From positions 126,752 to 190,751 of the forward strand of contig JHXB01000004.1 in assembly GCA_000621905.1 (NCBI GenBank): a stretch of 64,000 bases of DNA. Direction: 5' to 3'. A program made the translations under genes and the position numbers. Source of the stretch: Lachnospiraceae bacterium NC2004 (GTDB lineage Bacteria; Bacillota; Clostridia; Lachnospirales; Lachnospiraceae). Position 1 is the stretch's first letter, and every line of letters begins with the position of its first letter. The notes under the pieces are model-generated. The model had not been told where the DNA came from. It made no database searches and saw only the letters and a list, made by a program, of their open reading frames with translations. Shown piece by piece: positions 25,492 through 33,899 of the stretch.

Positions 25492-27732
25492 TTGGAAGAG
25501 AGAGCCAAAGTTATCGAGGGATATGTCCTTCGTATTCGATACAGAAATGAGAATAACGGCTATACTGTTCTTGTGCTTGATACGAGATATGGCGAGTGGA
25601 CGTGCGTGGGTACATTTGCAATGGTATCCGAGGGACAGTATTTGGAGGTTACCGGAATAGAGCAGGATAATCCTACTTATCAGGAGACTCAGTTTAAGGT
25701 GTTTTCTTATGTGGAGAAGAGACCGGAAGATCTTCTTGGTATGGAGAGATACTTGGGTTCAGGTGTTATTAAAGGTGTCGGAGAGGCGCTTGCTAAGAGG
25801 ATAGTTAAGAAGTTTAAGCTTGATACATTTAGGATTATTGAGGAGGAGCCGGAGAGATTAGCTGAGGTTAAGGGTATCTCAGAAAAGAAGGCTGAGAGCA
25901 TAGCGATTCAGTTTGTCGAACTTAAGGAAGTAAGGGATGCGATGGTGTTCCTTGCGGGGTATAATATTCCGAGTCATTATGCGGTCAAGATATATGAGAT
26001 GTACGGGGATGAAATGTACAATATCCTTAGGGATAATCCGTACAGGCTTGCTGAGGATGTAAGCGGTATCGGGTTTAGAGTGGCTGACGAGATTGCCAAA
26101 AAGGTTGGTATTCCTGCAGATTCGGAATTCAGGATTGCGGCAGGAATGCAGTATGCAATGACTATGGCAGGTGGCCTTGGCTATACATATCTTCTGAAAG
26201 ATATGCTTATCAAGCAGGCAGCGGGTTATCTGAATACTTCTCTTCAAGATGATATTTTACCTGATATTCTTGATAAGCTTGTTATGGATGGAAAGCTTAT
26301 TGCCAAGAGAAATGATGACGAACTCAGGGTTTACACGCCTTTGATGTATTACAGTGAACTGAAGGTTGCCAAGATGGTACTTGAGTTAGACGATGTCTAC
26401 GATGAGAACTCAGCCCCTGAGATTAGTGACGATACGATAAGTAAGATTGAGAACGGGCTTGGAGTAAAGCTTGATGAACTTCAAAAAGACGCAATTATAG
26501 AGCCTTCAAGACACGGGGTTACCATAGTTACGGGAGGACCGGGAACAGGTAAGACGACAGTTATTAACGGTATCATAAGATATTTTGAAATGCAAGGTAT
26601 GGAGCTTCTTCTTGCTGCGCCTACAGGTAGGGCGGCTAAGCGTATGAAAGAGGCGACCGGTTACGAGGCTATGACGATTCACAGACTTTTAGAGATTAGC
26701 GGTGATCCAAGCTCTGATATGCATTTTAAATTCGAGAGAAATCACGATAATCCTCTAGAGGCGGATGTGGTAATTATAGATGAGGTGTCGATGGTTGATA
26801 TCCTTTTGATGAATTCTCTTCTTGATGCTATTGCTTCGGGAACGAGACTTATCTTAGTCGGGGATGTCAATCAGCTCCCATCTGTCGGCCCTGGTAATGT
26901 TTTAAAGGATCTTATATCTTCCGGTGTATTTGCAACGGTCAGACTTATGCATATATACAGGCAGGATGAAGATAGCAGGATTGTAACCAATGCCCATATG
27001 ATAAATGCCGGAGAGCAGATACCATTTGACAATAAGAGTAAAGATTTCTTCTTTATCTCGAGGAGGAATCCGGCGGAGATTGCTGAGGAAGTTGTGTCTT
27101 TGGTTAAAGAGAGAATGCCTAATTATGTCGGTGTTACCTCTAATGAAATTCAGGTCCTTACTCCGATGAAGAAGGGGGATGTCGGTTCTATTATCCTTAA
27201 TTCGCTTCTTCAAAAGAGTGTTAATCCGCCTTCTAAGGACAAGCACGAAAAGGATTCCGGCAAGTTCACTTTTAGAGAAGGCGATAAGGTTATGCAGATT
27301 AGAAATAACTATAAGCTCGAGTGGGTTTTAGAAGATGAGACCGGTTACGAGATTGATAAGGGCACGGGAGTCTTTAACGGAGACGTTGGTGTGATTACTC
27401 ATATAAGCGATTACGCGGAAGAGGTTACGGTAGAATTTGACGAGGGACACAAGGTTATATATCCTTTTTCATTTCTTGATGAGTTGACTTTGGCTTACGC
27501 GGTGACAGTTCATAAGAGTCAGGGAAGTGAGTATCCCGTTGTTGTCATACCGCTTGTTCAGGGACCTCCTGTTCTTTATACGAGAAATCTTTTGTATACC
27601 GCAGTTACCAGAGCAAAGAAGTGTGTTGTAATAGTTGGCGATGTAAATGCTGTCGCAACGATGATTAACAACAACAATGAGCAGAAGAGGTACAGCGGGC
27701 TTAAGGATGCGATTCTTACTACTAGGATTTAA
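25492..27732 (+). CDS. recD2: ATP-dependent RecD2-type DNA helicase
   Basis: 746 aa, the normal RecD2 length. The N-terminal OB-like region (about 1-80) is followed by helix-hairpin-helix repeats (SGVIKGVGEALAKRIVKKF, SGIGFRVADEIAKKVG), then a superfamily 1B helicase core. Core motifs are Walker A GGPGTGKTT, motif II VVIIDEVSMVD, motif III GDVNQLPSVGPG and motif VI region YTAVTRAKKCVVIV; TVHKSQGSEYP is also typical. It unwinds 5'-3' and acts in replication-fork or mismatch-linked repair. Start is TTG 25492 after GGAGGATTATAG. It heads the recD2-comF-yvyF-flgM run. Confidence 0.93.
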   Translation: MEERAKVIEGYVLRIRYRNENNGYTVLVLDTRYGEWTCVGTFAMVSEGQYLEVTGIEQDNPTYQETQFKVFSYVEKRPEDLLGMERYLGSGVIKGVGEALAKRIVKKFKLDTFRIIEEEPERLAEVKGISEKKAESIAIQFVELKEVRDAMVFLAGYNIPSHYAVKIYEMYGDEMYNILRDNPYRLAEDVSGIGFRVADEIAKKVGIPADSEFRIAAGMQYAMTMAGGLGYTYLLKDMLIKQAAGYLNTSLQDDILPDILDKLVMDGKLIAKRNDDELRVYTPLMYYSELKVAKMVLELDDVYDENSAPEISDDTISKIENGLGVKLDELQKDAIIEPSRHGVTIVTGGPGTGKTTVINGIIRYFEMQGMELLLAAPTGRAAKRMKEATGYEAMTIHRLLEISGDPSSDMHFKFERNHDNPLEADVVIIDEVSMVDILLMNSLLDAIASGTRLILVGDVNQLPSVGPGNVLKDLISSGVFATVRLMHIYRQDEDSRIVTNAHMINAGEQIPFDNKSKDFFFISRRNPAEIAEEVVSLVKERMPNYVGVTSNEIQVLTPMKKGDVGSIILNSLLQKSVNPPSKDKHEKDSGKFTFREGDKVMQIRNNYKLEWVLEDETGYEIDKGTGVFNGDVGVITHISDYAEEVTVEFDEGHKVIYPFSFLDELTLAYAVTVHKSQGSEYPVVVIPLVQGPPVLYTRNLLYTAVTRAKKCVVIVGDVNAVATMINNNNEQKRYSGLKDAILTTRI

Positions 27733-27744
27733 GAGGGTGATTGG

Positions 27745-28446
27745 GTGTTGGATGTGTTGTTCCCTAAGAGATGCGCTCTTTGCGACAATGTGTTAAGGGG
27801 AGACGAAATCGGTTTGGGGTGTTGTAAAATGTGTGATGAAAGGGTTGAGAGGATTCGCTCGCCAAGGTGTTATGCGTGTGGTGCGCCACTTTTATCATTT
27901 GACAAAGAGTTGTGCGATGACTGTATCGATAGGCCCAGAAGTTACGAGTCCAATCGGGCGGTTTACGCATATGGCGACATGGTTAAAGATTCTCTGATGA
28001 GGTTTAAGTATCATAACAGAAGAGAGTATGCCGCATTTTACGGTCAGGTGATTGCGGAAGAGTTAGATGATTATATTAAGTCTTCCGGTGTTCAGGCTCT
28101 TGTCCCGATTCCTGTTCACAAGAACAGAAGGAAGAAGAGGGGCTATAATCAGGCAGAACTTTTGGCAAATGAAATATCTAGATATTGTGGTGTAAAGGTT
28201 TTAAATAAATATTTAATTAGAAGCCAGGAAACTACTGCACAAAAGGGTTTGAGCAATTTGGAACGCCTTAAGAATCTAGAAAACACTTTTAATGTAACGC
28301 AAGATATGATACAATTAGACAAAGTTATGTTAGTTGATGATATATTTACTACTGGATCGACTATTGAGGCTTGTACTAGAGTGCTTTTGAGAGCCGGAGT
28401 AAGTAAGGTCTACGCTCTTACTGTTGCAGTGGGACAGGGGTATTGA
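27745..28446 (+). CDS. comF: ComF family phosphoribosyltransferase-like protein
   Basis: 233 aa. The N-terminal zinc-ribbon-like half has Cys pairs CALC, CKMC, CYACGAP and CDDC. The C-terminal half has a type I phosphoribosyltransferase fold with the PRPP motif VMLVDDIFTTGST and the flap region KRGYNQAELLA. ComFC proteins support DNA uptake or processing during transformation. GTG 27745 follows GAGGGTGA, which overlaps the recD2 stop. The order comF-yvyF-flgM-flgN-flgK matches Bacillus subtilis, with recD2 where comFA lies there. Confidence 0.9.
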   Translation: MLDVLFPKRCALCDNVLRGDEIGLGCCKMCDERVERIRSPRCYACGAPLLSFDKELCDDCIDRPRSYESNRAVYAYGDMVKDSLMRFKYHNRREYAAFYGQVIAEELDDYIKSSGVQALVPIPVHKNRRKKRGYNQAELLANEISRYCGVKVLNKYLIRSQETTAQKGLSNLERLKNLENTFNVTQDMIQLDKVMLVDDIFTTGSTIEACTRVLLRAGVSKVYALTVAVGQGY

Positions 28447-28483
28447 TTACATTTGACTAATGTATGTATAAGGAGGGTTTAAT

Positions 28484-28894
28484 ATGGATATTAGGAATTG
28501 TGTTAACTGTGGTAATATGTTTCAGTATGTGGGCAACAAGTTGTGTCCTAACTGTGTTAAGAAGCTCGATGACGATCTTCAGAGAGTTAAGCAGTTTATA
28601 GAGGAGAACAAAGGCGCTACTGTAGCTCAGGTTTCTGAACAGTGCGAAGTTTCGGTTAAACAGATTAGAAGATGGATTAAGGAAGAGAGATTGATGTTCG
28701 CTCCGGGTGTTGATACCGGTCTTGTTTGTACACAGTGCGGTATGCCTATCGAGAGCGGAAGCATTTGTAAGAATTGTAAGGCGCAGCTTGCGGAAGGGTT
28801 GCAGTCAAGTATTAACAAGAGCATGCCTAAACCAGAACCTTCGAAGCCTTCAAGGACTTCTGATTCAAGTCTTCATTTGTCTAAATATAAATAA
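28484..28894 (+). CDS. yvyF: YvyF-type flagellar operon protein
   Basis: 136 aa. Two zinc-knuckle-like Cys sets (CVNCGNMF...CPNC and CTQCGMPIESGSICKNC) flank a short helix-turn-helix-like segment (TVAQVSEQCEVSVKQIRRWI). This is the TIGR03826/YvyF family, found between comF and flgM in Bacillus and Clostridia. It probably regulates or assists flagellar expression; the molecular role is unsettled. AAGGAGGG precedes ATG 28484, and the gene ends in its own terminator before the flgM promoter. Confidence 0.88.
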   Translation: MDIRNCVNCGNMFQYVGNKLCPNCVKKLDDDLQRVKQFIEENKGATVAQVSEQCEVSVKQIRRWIKEERLMFAPGVDTGLVCTQCGMPIESGSICKNCKAQLAEGLQSSINKSMPKPEPSKPSRTSDSSLHLSKYK

Positions 28895-28904
28895 TAGACT
28901 TTCG

Positions 28905-28932
28905 AAAAGCGGTTTTTTAACCGCTTTTTTTT
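28905..28932 (+). terminator. Terminator between yvyF and flgM
   Basis: AAAAGCGGTT / AACCGCTTTT (28905-28914 with 28919-28928), loop TTTT, with a long T tail. Confidence 0.9.
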
Positions 28933-28950
28933 ATTTTTTTGAATTAGGTG

Positions 28951-28977
28951 TTAAGTATTCAGTTATTCTGTCGATAA
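28951..28977 (+). promoter_or_regulatory. Sigma-28 (FliA/SigD) promoter of flgM
   Basis: TTAA (28951-28954), 15 bp, GTCGATAA (28970-28977). It has the same architecture as the two flagellin promoters. It lies 57 nt before the flgM start and just after a terminator. Confidence 0.75.
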
Positions 28978-29034
28978 ATATATTAGTAGCATATGTTTTA
29001 TGCTGCGCTAAGATTACACAAGGTGGTGATTACT

Positions 29035-29313
29035 ATGAGGATAGGTTCTATTAATCAAGTGGCACAGATGTATCAGACACAGACTAAGGCTGCTAAGCCT
29101 AAAGCATCATTTGAGAGCCAGATGAACGCTTACTCAGTGTCTTCAACAGGTAAGGATTATCAGGTTGCTAAGACTGCGCTTAAAGCTACTCCTGATGTAA
29201 GAGAGGACAAGGTTGCAGAGATCAAGGCTAAGATTGATAACGGTACTTACGATGTCAATCTCGATGATTTCGCTAGTAAACTTATAAGTGCATATCGTGA
29301 GCGTACTATCTAA
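29035..29313 (+). CDS. flgM: Anti-sigma-28 factor FlgM
   Basis: 92 aa, starting at ATG 29035 after AAGGTGGTGA. The conserved C-terminal sigma-binding region is clear: DVREDKVAEIKAKIDNGTYD, then VNLDDFASKLI. FlgM holds sigma-28 inactive until the hook is complete and is then exported. It is preceded by a sigma-28 promoter, fitting the classical autoregulatory loop, and followed by flgN. A longer frame starting at 28993 has no ribosome site and would begin before the leader ends. Confidence 0.93.
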   Translation: MRIGSINQVAQMYQTQTKAAKPKASFESQMNAYSVSSTGKDYQVAKTALKATPDVREDKVAEIKAKIDNGTYDVNLDDFASKLISAYRERTI

Positions 29314-29362
29314 GAACCGGATATCTTCTAGATATAGATTCCGGTAAGCAGGAGGAAAGAAT

Positions 29363-29881
29363 TTGGCTACACTGATTGAGACATTGATTCAAGTGTTGAA
29401 TGAGGAATGTGAAGTATTTGACCAATTGCTTGAGATATCTTCGAACAAGACACAAGCGATTGTTGCCAATGATATCACTAAGTTACAGAAGATCACGGAT
29501 CAGGAACAGGATGTATTGACTGTGATTACTAATTTGGAGAACAAGCGCGAGGAAGCAACAACGGATATAGCTACAGTACTTGGGAAGGATCCTAAGAATT
29601 CAACACTCAAAGATATCATTTCATATTTAGATGGTCAGGCTGATGTTAAGAATCAGCTCGCGAAGATTCATGACAATCTTCTAACTAAGGTTAAGAGGTT
29701 GTCGGAGGAGAACCAACACAATGCTGTACTTGTACAGGATCAGTTGGATTTGATTGATTTCAGCCTCAATGCGTTGAGGGGTATTAATCAGGCTCCTGAG
29801 ACCGGAAGTTACAATAAGGGTGCATACAATACGGGTGAGACCTATGCACCGATTAAGGGTACATTTGATTCCAGTTCATGA
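29363..29881 (+). CDS. flgN: Flagellar export chaperone FlgN
   Basis: 172 aa, mostly helical. The N-terminal helix MATLIETLIQVLNEECEVFD and coiled-coil segments (LSEENQHNAVLVQDQLDLID) match the FlgN family, which keeps FlgK and FlgL soluble before export. Start is TTG 29363 after AGGAGG. It lies just upstream of two flgK genes, its expected clients. The tail (about 145-172) is low-complexity Gly/Tyr/Thr. A CsrA-like hairpin starts two bases after its stop codon. Confidence 0.88.
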   Translation: MATLIETLIQVLNEECEVFDQLLEISSNKTQAIVANDITKLQKITDQEQDVLTVITNLENKREEATTDIATVLGKDPKNSTLKDIISYLDGQADVKNQLAKIHDNLLTKVKRLSEENQHNAVLVQDQLDLIDFSLNALRGINQAPETGSYNKGAYNTGETYAPIKGTFDSSS

Positions 29882-29882
29882 T

Positions 29883-29963
29883 CACAAGGATGTGTTAGTG
29901 GTCTGGAGATATATAAGTTTAGGCTATAACATTATCATAGCCATGACGGAATGTAAGGATACA
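29883..29963 (+). promoter_or_regulatory. Two candidate CsrA-binding hairpins in the flgN-flgK gap
   Basis: CACA-AGGA-TGTG (29883-29894) and TGTA-AGGA-TACA (29952-29963) are perfect 4-bp stems with the tetraloop AGGA. ACAAGGATGT in the first matches the CsrA SELEX core ACARGGAUGU. The 199-nt gap holds four more GGA motifs, including the flgK ribosome site. I see no convincing promoter in it. Confidence 0.55.
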
Positions 29964-30080
29964 CACCATCAGATAAGCTTATTTCAGGATTTTGTTAATT
30001 GTTAACGGGCACTGTTCCCAAAGCAATTATCGCTGATGCTTGTCAGAGGTGTGTTCGTTTTTATTTAAGGAGGTGACAGT

Positions 30081-31976
30081 ATGGGCGTTGGTTCAATGAG
30101 CGGATTATATTTCGGTGTATCGGGATTTCAGGTTAATCAGACAGCTTTGCAGGCAACGGCGCACAATCTGTCTAACTTAGATACTGACGGATACGTGAGA
30201 CAGCAGGTTTTGATGAAGGATACACTTTATCAGATGTATTCGAGATCCGGTGTCAGCATGCAACAGGTTGGTCTTGGTACTTCGATGGATACGGTCAGAC
30301 AGGTAAGAGACGTATTTGCCGACAAGCAGTACAGACTTGAGACCGGTAGAGGTGCTTTCTATTCAGCAATGGAAGAGGTTGGAGAGGAAGTCGAGACATA
30401 CTTTGGAACTGATGTTGATGACGAGAAACTTAAGAATACAATGATAAGGTTTTGGGAGACTCTTAATGAGCTCCAGAAGACTCCTGACAGTATTGTTAAC
30501 AGAGAGACAGTTATCCAGTCAGCTCAGGAGATGATTGAGCAGGCTAAGCTTATATATAACCAGATCGTAGATTATCAGAGGAATCTCAATGAACAGCTTA
30601 CCAAGCAGGTTGGCGAGGTGAATGACATCGCCAAAGAGATTCACGAATTAAACAGAGAGATAGTTAGAGTTGAGAGTAATCAATCTGAGCATGCCAACGA
30701 TCTTAGAGATAAGAGAAATCTCTTGCTCGATAAGTTGGCAACATACGCTGAGATTAATTACAGAGAAGATGGCAATGGTTGCGTGACAGTTAACTTTGAA
30801 GGTATACCGTTAGTTGTTGATGATAGGGTGTTTGAGTTAGGAACGATGCCTGTCAGTGAGAGCAGCAATCTCTTACAGGTTGTGTGGGCTGATCATGGTA
30901 ATATGCCAACATTTAACTTCTCATATCTTCCAAGTGCTGAGACATCTACTGATGTCGGTTCGCTAAAGGGACTTATATATGCCAGAGGTAATTACATTGG
31001 AGACTATACTCTTATGGATATGAATACATCACAGGCTTATCTTAACAAGCTTGATGAATATGGATATCCTGAGTACGCATCATGGTACGATTATTTTGTT
31101 GGTGAGGGATATCTAAGTTCGACTGCTGTAGGAACTGATGAGGAATTAGAATCCGCATATGCAGCATTTTACGAGAAAGAGATAGAGCCTTATCTGGTTA
31201 CCAATGTTGAGGCTCAGCTTGATTATATGATGCATAATATCGTTACTACTATCAACGATATTCTTTGTCCTAATATAGAGTTAGACGCAGTTACGACTGT
31301 ATATGATGATGATGGTAACGAAGTTAAGCTTTTCATAGGTACCAAGGTACTTAATACAGAGAACGCTCCGGTTGGCTTAGGTGTCGACGGTGAACCGGGT
31401 GAGGAGTTGTTTACCAGATCTACAACACCAAGGTACAAGAAATACCACGATGATGAGGGTAATACAGTATATGTTTACAACGAAGAAGACCCGGCTGACA
31501 AGTATACGCAGTACACGATTTCTCAGTTGACGGTCAATGATACTCTTATCAAGAATCCTAGTAAGCTTCCTTTGTCAGATCCTAAGGAGCATTCTAACAG
31601 ACAGGATGTATTAAATGATTTGCTCGATGCCTGGTCATCAGAAGGAGATTACGAGGGTATGGGAGATGATCATCCTAAATCTAACATGAAGGTGCTTACT
31701 CCTAATACTCTTACGGGATACAATTTCCAGGGTTATTACAATGCTATGATTGGAGATTTATCCAACAGCATTAATTGTTACTATAATGTAGCTCAGAATC
31801 AGACTGTTGTTGCCAATCAGCTAGATGACAGAAGACAGACAGTTGCGGGTGTTAACAGTGATGAAGAGCTTACTAATATGATTATGTTCCAGCAGGCATT
31901 TAACGCTTGCTCAAGATATATCAACGTTGTTGCTGATATGTTAGATACGCTTATTAACCGTACAGGTAGAGCGTGA
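30081..31976 (+). CDS. flgK: Flagellar hook-associated protein FlgK, copy 1
   Basis: 631 aa. The N-terminal D0 signature SGLYFGVSGFQVNQTALQAT, then AHNLSNLDTDGYVRQQV; coiled D1 helices (about 90-220, VGEVNDIAKEIHELNREIV); and C-terminal D0 (AGVNSDEELTNMIMFQQAFN, SRYINVVADMLDTLINRTG). It joins hook to filament. AAGGAGGTGA is a full-length anti-SD match 4 nt before ATG 30081; ATG 30096 is a less likely start. The mid-region is acidic and distinct from copy 2. Copy 2 follows after 30 nt, so both are co-expressed. Confidence 0.92.
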   Translation: MGVGSMSGLYFGVSGFQVNQTALQATAHNLSNLDTDGYVRQQVLMKDTLYQMYSRSGVSMQQVGLGTSMDTVRQVRDVFADKQYRLETGRGAFYSAMEEVGEEVETYFGTDVDDEKLKNTMIRFWETLNELQKTPDSIVNRETVIQSAQEMIEQAKLIYNQIVDYQRNLNEQLTKQVGEVNDIAKEIHELNREIVRVESNQSEHANDLRDKRNLLLDKLATYAEINYREDGNGCVTVNFEGIPLVVDDRVFELGTMPVSESSNLLQVVWADHGNMPTFNFSYLPSAETSTDVGSLKGLIYARGNYIGDYTLMDMNTSQAYLNKLDEYGYPEYASWYDYFVGEGYLSSTAVGTDEELESAYAAFYEKEIEPYLVTNVEAQLDYMMHNIVTTINDILCPNIELDAVTTVYDDDGNEVKLFIGTKVLNTENAPVGLGVDGEPGEELFTRSTTPRYKKYHDDEGNTVYVYNEEDPADKYTQYTISQLTVNDTLIKNPSKLPLSDPKEHSNRQDVLNDLLDAWSSEGDYEGMGDDHPKSNMKVLTPNTLTGYNFQGYYNAMIGDLSNSINCYYNVAQNQTVVANQLDDRRQTVAGVNSDEELTNMIMFQQAFNACSRYINVVADMLDTLINRTGRA

Positions 31977-32006
31977 TAGATATTTATTGAAAGTGGTGGT
32001 GATTAT

Positions 32007-33881
32007 ATGTCTTCAACATTTTTTGGACTTAATATTTCAAAGACGGGTTTGTCGGGTTTTCAGGCAAGTGTTAATACGACAGCTCACAATATTTCCAACG
32101 CTGCCACTGACGGTTATTCGAGACAGGTTGTAGAGAAGCAGGCAGAGAAGGCTATTCGTACATACAACTCATACGGTAGTATGGGTGCCGGTGTTACTTT
32201 GGTGAGCGTCGAGAGACAACGTAATGAGTACTACGACACCAAGTATTGGGATAATCAGGCACATCTTGGTCAGTATGCTTCTAAGGCTGACTACATGTCA
32301 CAGGTTGAGAATTATTTTAACGAGATTTCAACTGATGGATTTAATACCGAGTTCAATAATCTTTTTAATTCATTGGTTGATCTTTCATCGGAGCCGGATA
32401 GTTCCAACAAGAGAGTTACCACTGTAAGTTATGCAAGCAGTCTTACCGATTACTTCAATGCATTGAGCGGCAACCTTACTCGTATTCAGGAAGATGCCAA
32501 TGACAGAATTAAGTCGATTGCAGATAGAATCAATTCAATTTCAGATCAGCTTTTATCGCTTAACAAGCAGATTCAGACAATTGAGATTACCGGAGAGAAG
32601 GCTAATGATCTCAGGGATCAGAGGGACCTCTTGATTGACGAATTATCAGGATATGTTAATGTTCAGGTTATTGAGACGGATGTCTACGTAAGGGGAGCTA
32701 CAGATTCTCATGGAGATCCTATAAAGGCTGGAATTACAGATGTTGCTGTATATCTGAATGACCAGATTCTTGTAGACAGCCTCAGTGCCAATCATCTTGT
32801 TTGTACTCCAAGAGAGTATCTTAACAACATGAATGATTGTGAAGGCCTTTATGACATTACTTGGAATTTCGCAGATGGAGACAGATTTGATCTTGCGTCA
32901 ACGGGAATTGACGGTGAGCTTAAAGGTCTCTTTGATATCAGAGATGGTAACAATAAAGAGAACTTCAGGGGAACGACTACATTTGCAGCGGGTGCCAACT
33001 CAATCGAGGTTCAGGCAGGCAATGTTACCAGCGTGAACAGGCTCAACATTCCTGATGAGGGCGAGATTAAGATTGGAAGATACACATACGAATATACCGA
33101 TTTCGTAATTAATTATAATGCTGACGGCGATATAGAGTCGTACACATTTAATCTTAAAGAAGCGACTAAGGAAGCTGTTAGTGATACCAAGGCGGAGATT
33201 GCTGAAGACGTAGATTTTAAGGGTGTTCCTTACTATCAATATCAGCTCAACGAGTTCGTCAGAACTTTCTCTCAGAGATTTAATGAGATGCACAACAAGG
33301 GCATTGATGAGCACGGTGAAGCCGGCGTTGATTTCTTTACTACCGTTAATACTGTAACCGGTGAAGATATGGTTATGACCGAAGAGGGTGAAACCACTAC
33401 CGGAGGTAAGACGTTTAGTTCTACAGCTGACAGTTATTATAGAATGACGGCAGCCAACATTTCCGTAGATCAGGGTATTCTTAAAGATGCCAACAAGATT
33501 TGTACAAGATACGGCCCTGTAATGACTGAGGAAGGCGTTTTGTTAGAGCCTGAAGAGGGAGTTGCATCTTGTCAGCTTCTTAAAGATATTATTAATCTTA
33601 AGTCTGACAATAAGATGTTTAGTCAGGGTAATCCTGCGGAGTTCTTGCAGGCGGTTGTCGCAGACATTTCCGTTGATTGCAGTAAGGCTAAGAATTTTGA
33701 GAGTTCTTTAAGTGATGTTTTAAGGACGATCGACAATCAGAGAGAGTCTATTAAAGGTGTTGATTCCAACGAGGAATTAGCTAACCTTGTAATCTACCAA
33801 AAGGGATATAATCTATGTTCCAAGATGATTTCGGTGTTTAATGAGATTTACAATAAATTGATAAATGAGACCGGACTATAG
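32007..33881 (+). CDS. flgK: Flagellar hook-associated protein FlgK, copy 2
   Basis: 624 aa. It has a complete FlgK N-terminus (FFGLNISKTGLSGFQASVNT, ISNAATDGYSRQ), D1 helices (LLSLNKQIQTIEITGEKAND, LRDQRDLLIDELS) and C-terminal D0 (KGVDSNEELANLVIYQKGYN, MISVFNEIYNKLINETGL). Identity to copy 1 is limited to the D0/D1 ends, so this is an old paralogue and not a recent duplicate. Both copies look intact. One could form the hook-filament junction with FlgL while the other is a specialised junction or cap-adjacent ring. Confidence 0.9.
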   Translation: MSSTFFGLNISKTGLSGFQASVNTTAHNISNAATDGYSRQVVEKQAEKAIRTYNSYGSMGAGVTLVSVERQRNEYYDTKYWDNQAHLGQYASKADYMSQVENYFNEISTDGFNTEFNNLFNSLVDLSSEPDSSNKRVTTVSYASSLTDYFNALSGNLTRIQEDANDRIKSIADRINSISDQLLSLNKQIQTIEITGEKANDLRDQRDLLIDELSGYVNVQVIETDVYVRGATDSHGDPIKAGITDVAVYLNDQILVDSLSANHLVCTPREYLNNMNDCEGLYDITWNFADGDRFDLASTGIDGELKGLFDIRDGNNKENFRGTTTFAAGANSIEVQAGNVTSVNRLNIPDEGEIKIGRYTYEYTDFVINYNADGDIESYTFNLKEATKEAVSDTKAEIAEDVDFKGVPYYQYQLNEFVRTFSQRFNEMHNKGIDEHGEAGVDFFTTVNTVTGEDMVMTEEGETTTGGKTFSSTADSYYRMTAANISVDQGILKDANKICTRYGPVMTEEGVLLEPEEGVASCQLLKDIINLKSDNKMFSQGNPAEFLQAVVADISVDCSKAKNFESSLSDVLRTIDNQRESIKGVDSNEELANLVIYQKGYNLCSKMISVFNEIYNKLINETGL

Positions 33882-33899
33882 TATTTAGGAGGTGTGCTT

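Noticed and set aside
29820-30005. Frame across the flgN stop into the flgN-flgK gap
   Set aside because: It has no ribosome site, overlaps flgN out of frame and shows no protein-like composition; the gap is better explained as regulatory RNA.
32007-33881. Second flgK as a pseudogene or assembly duplicate
   Set aside because: The frame is intact, both ends are conserved and the central region is entirely different from copy 1.
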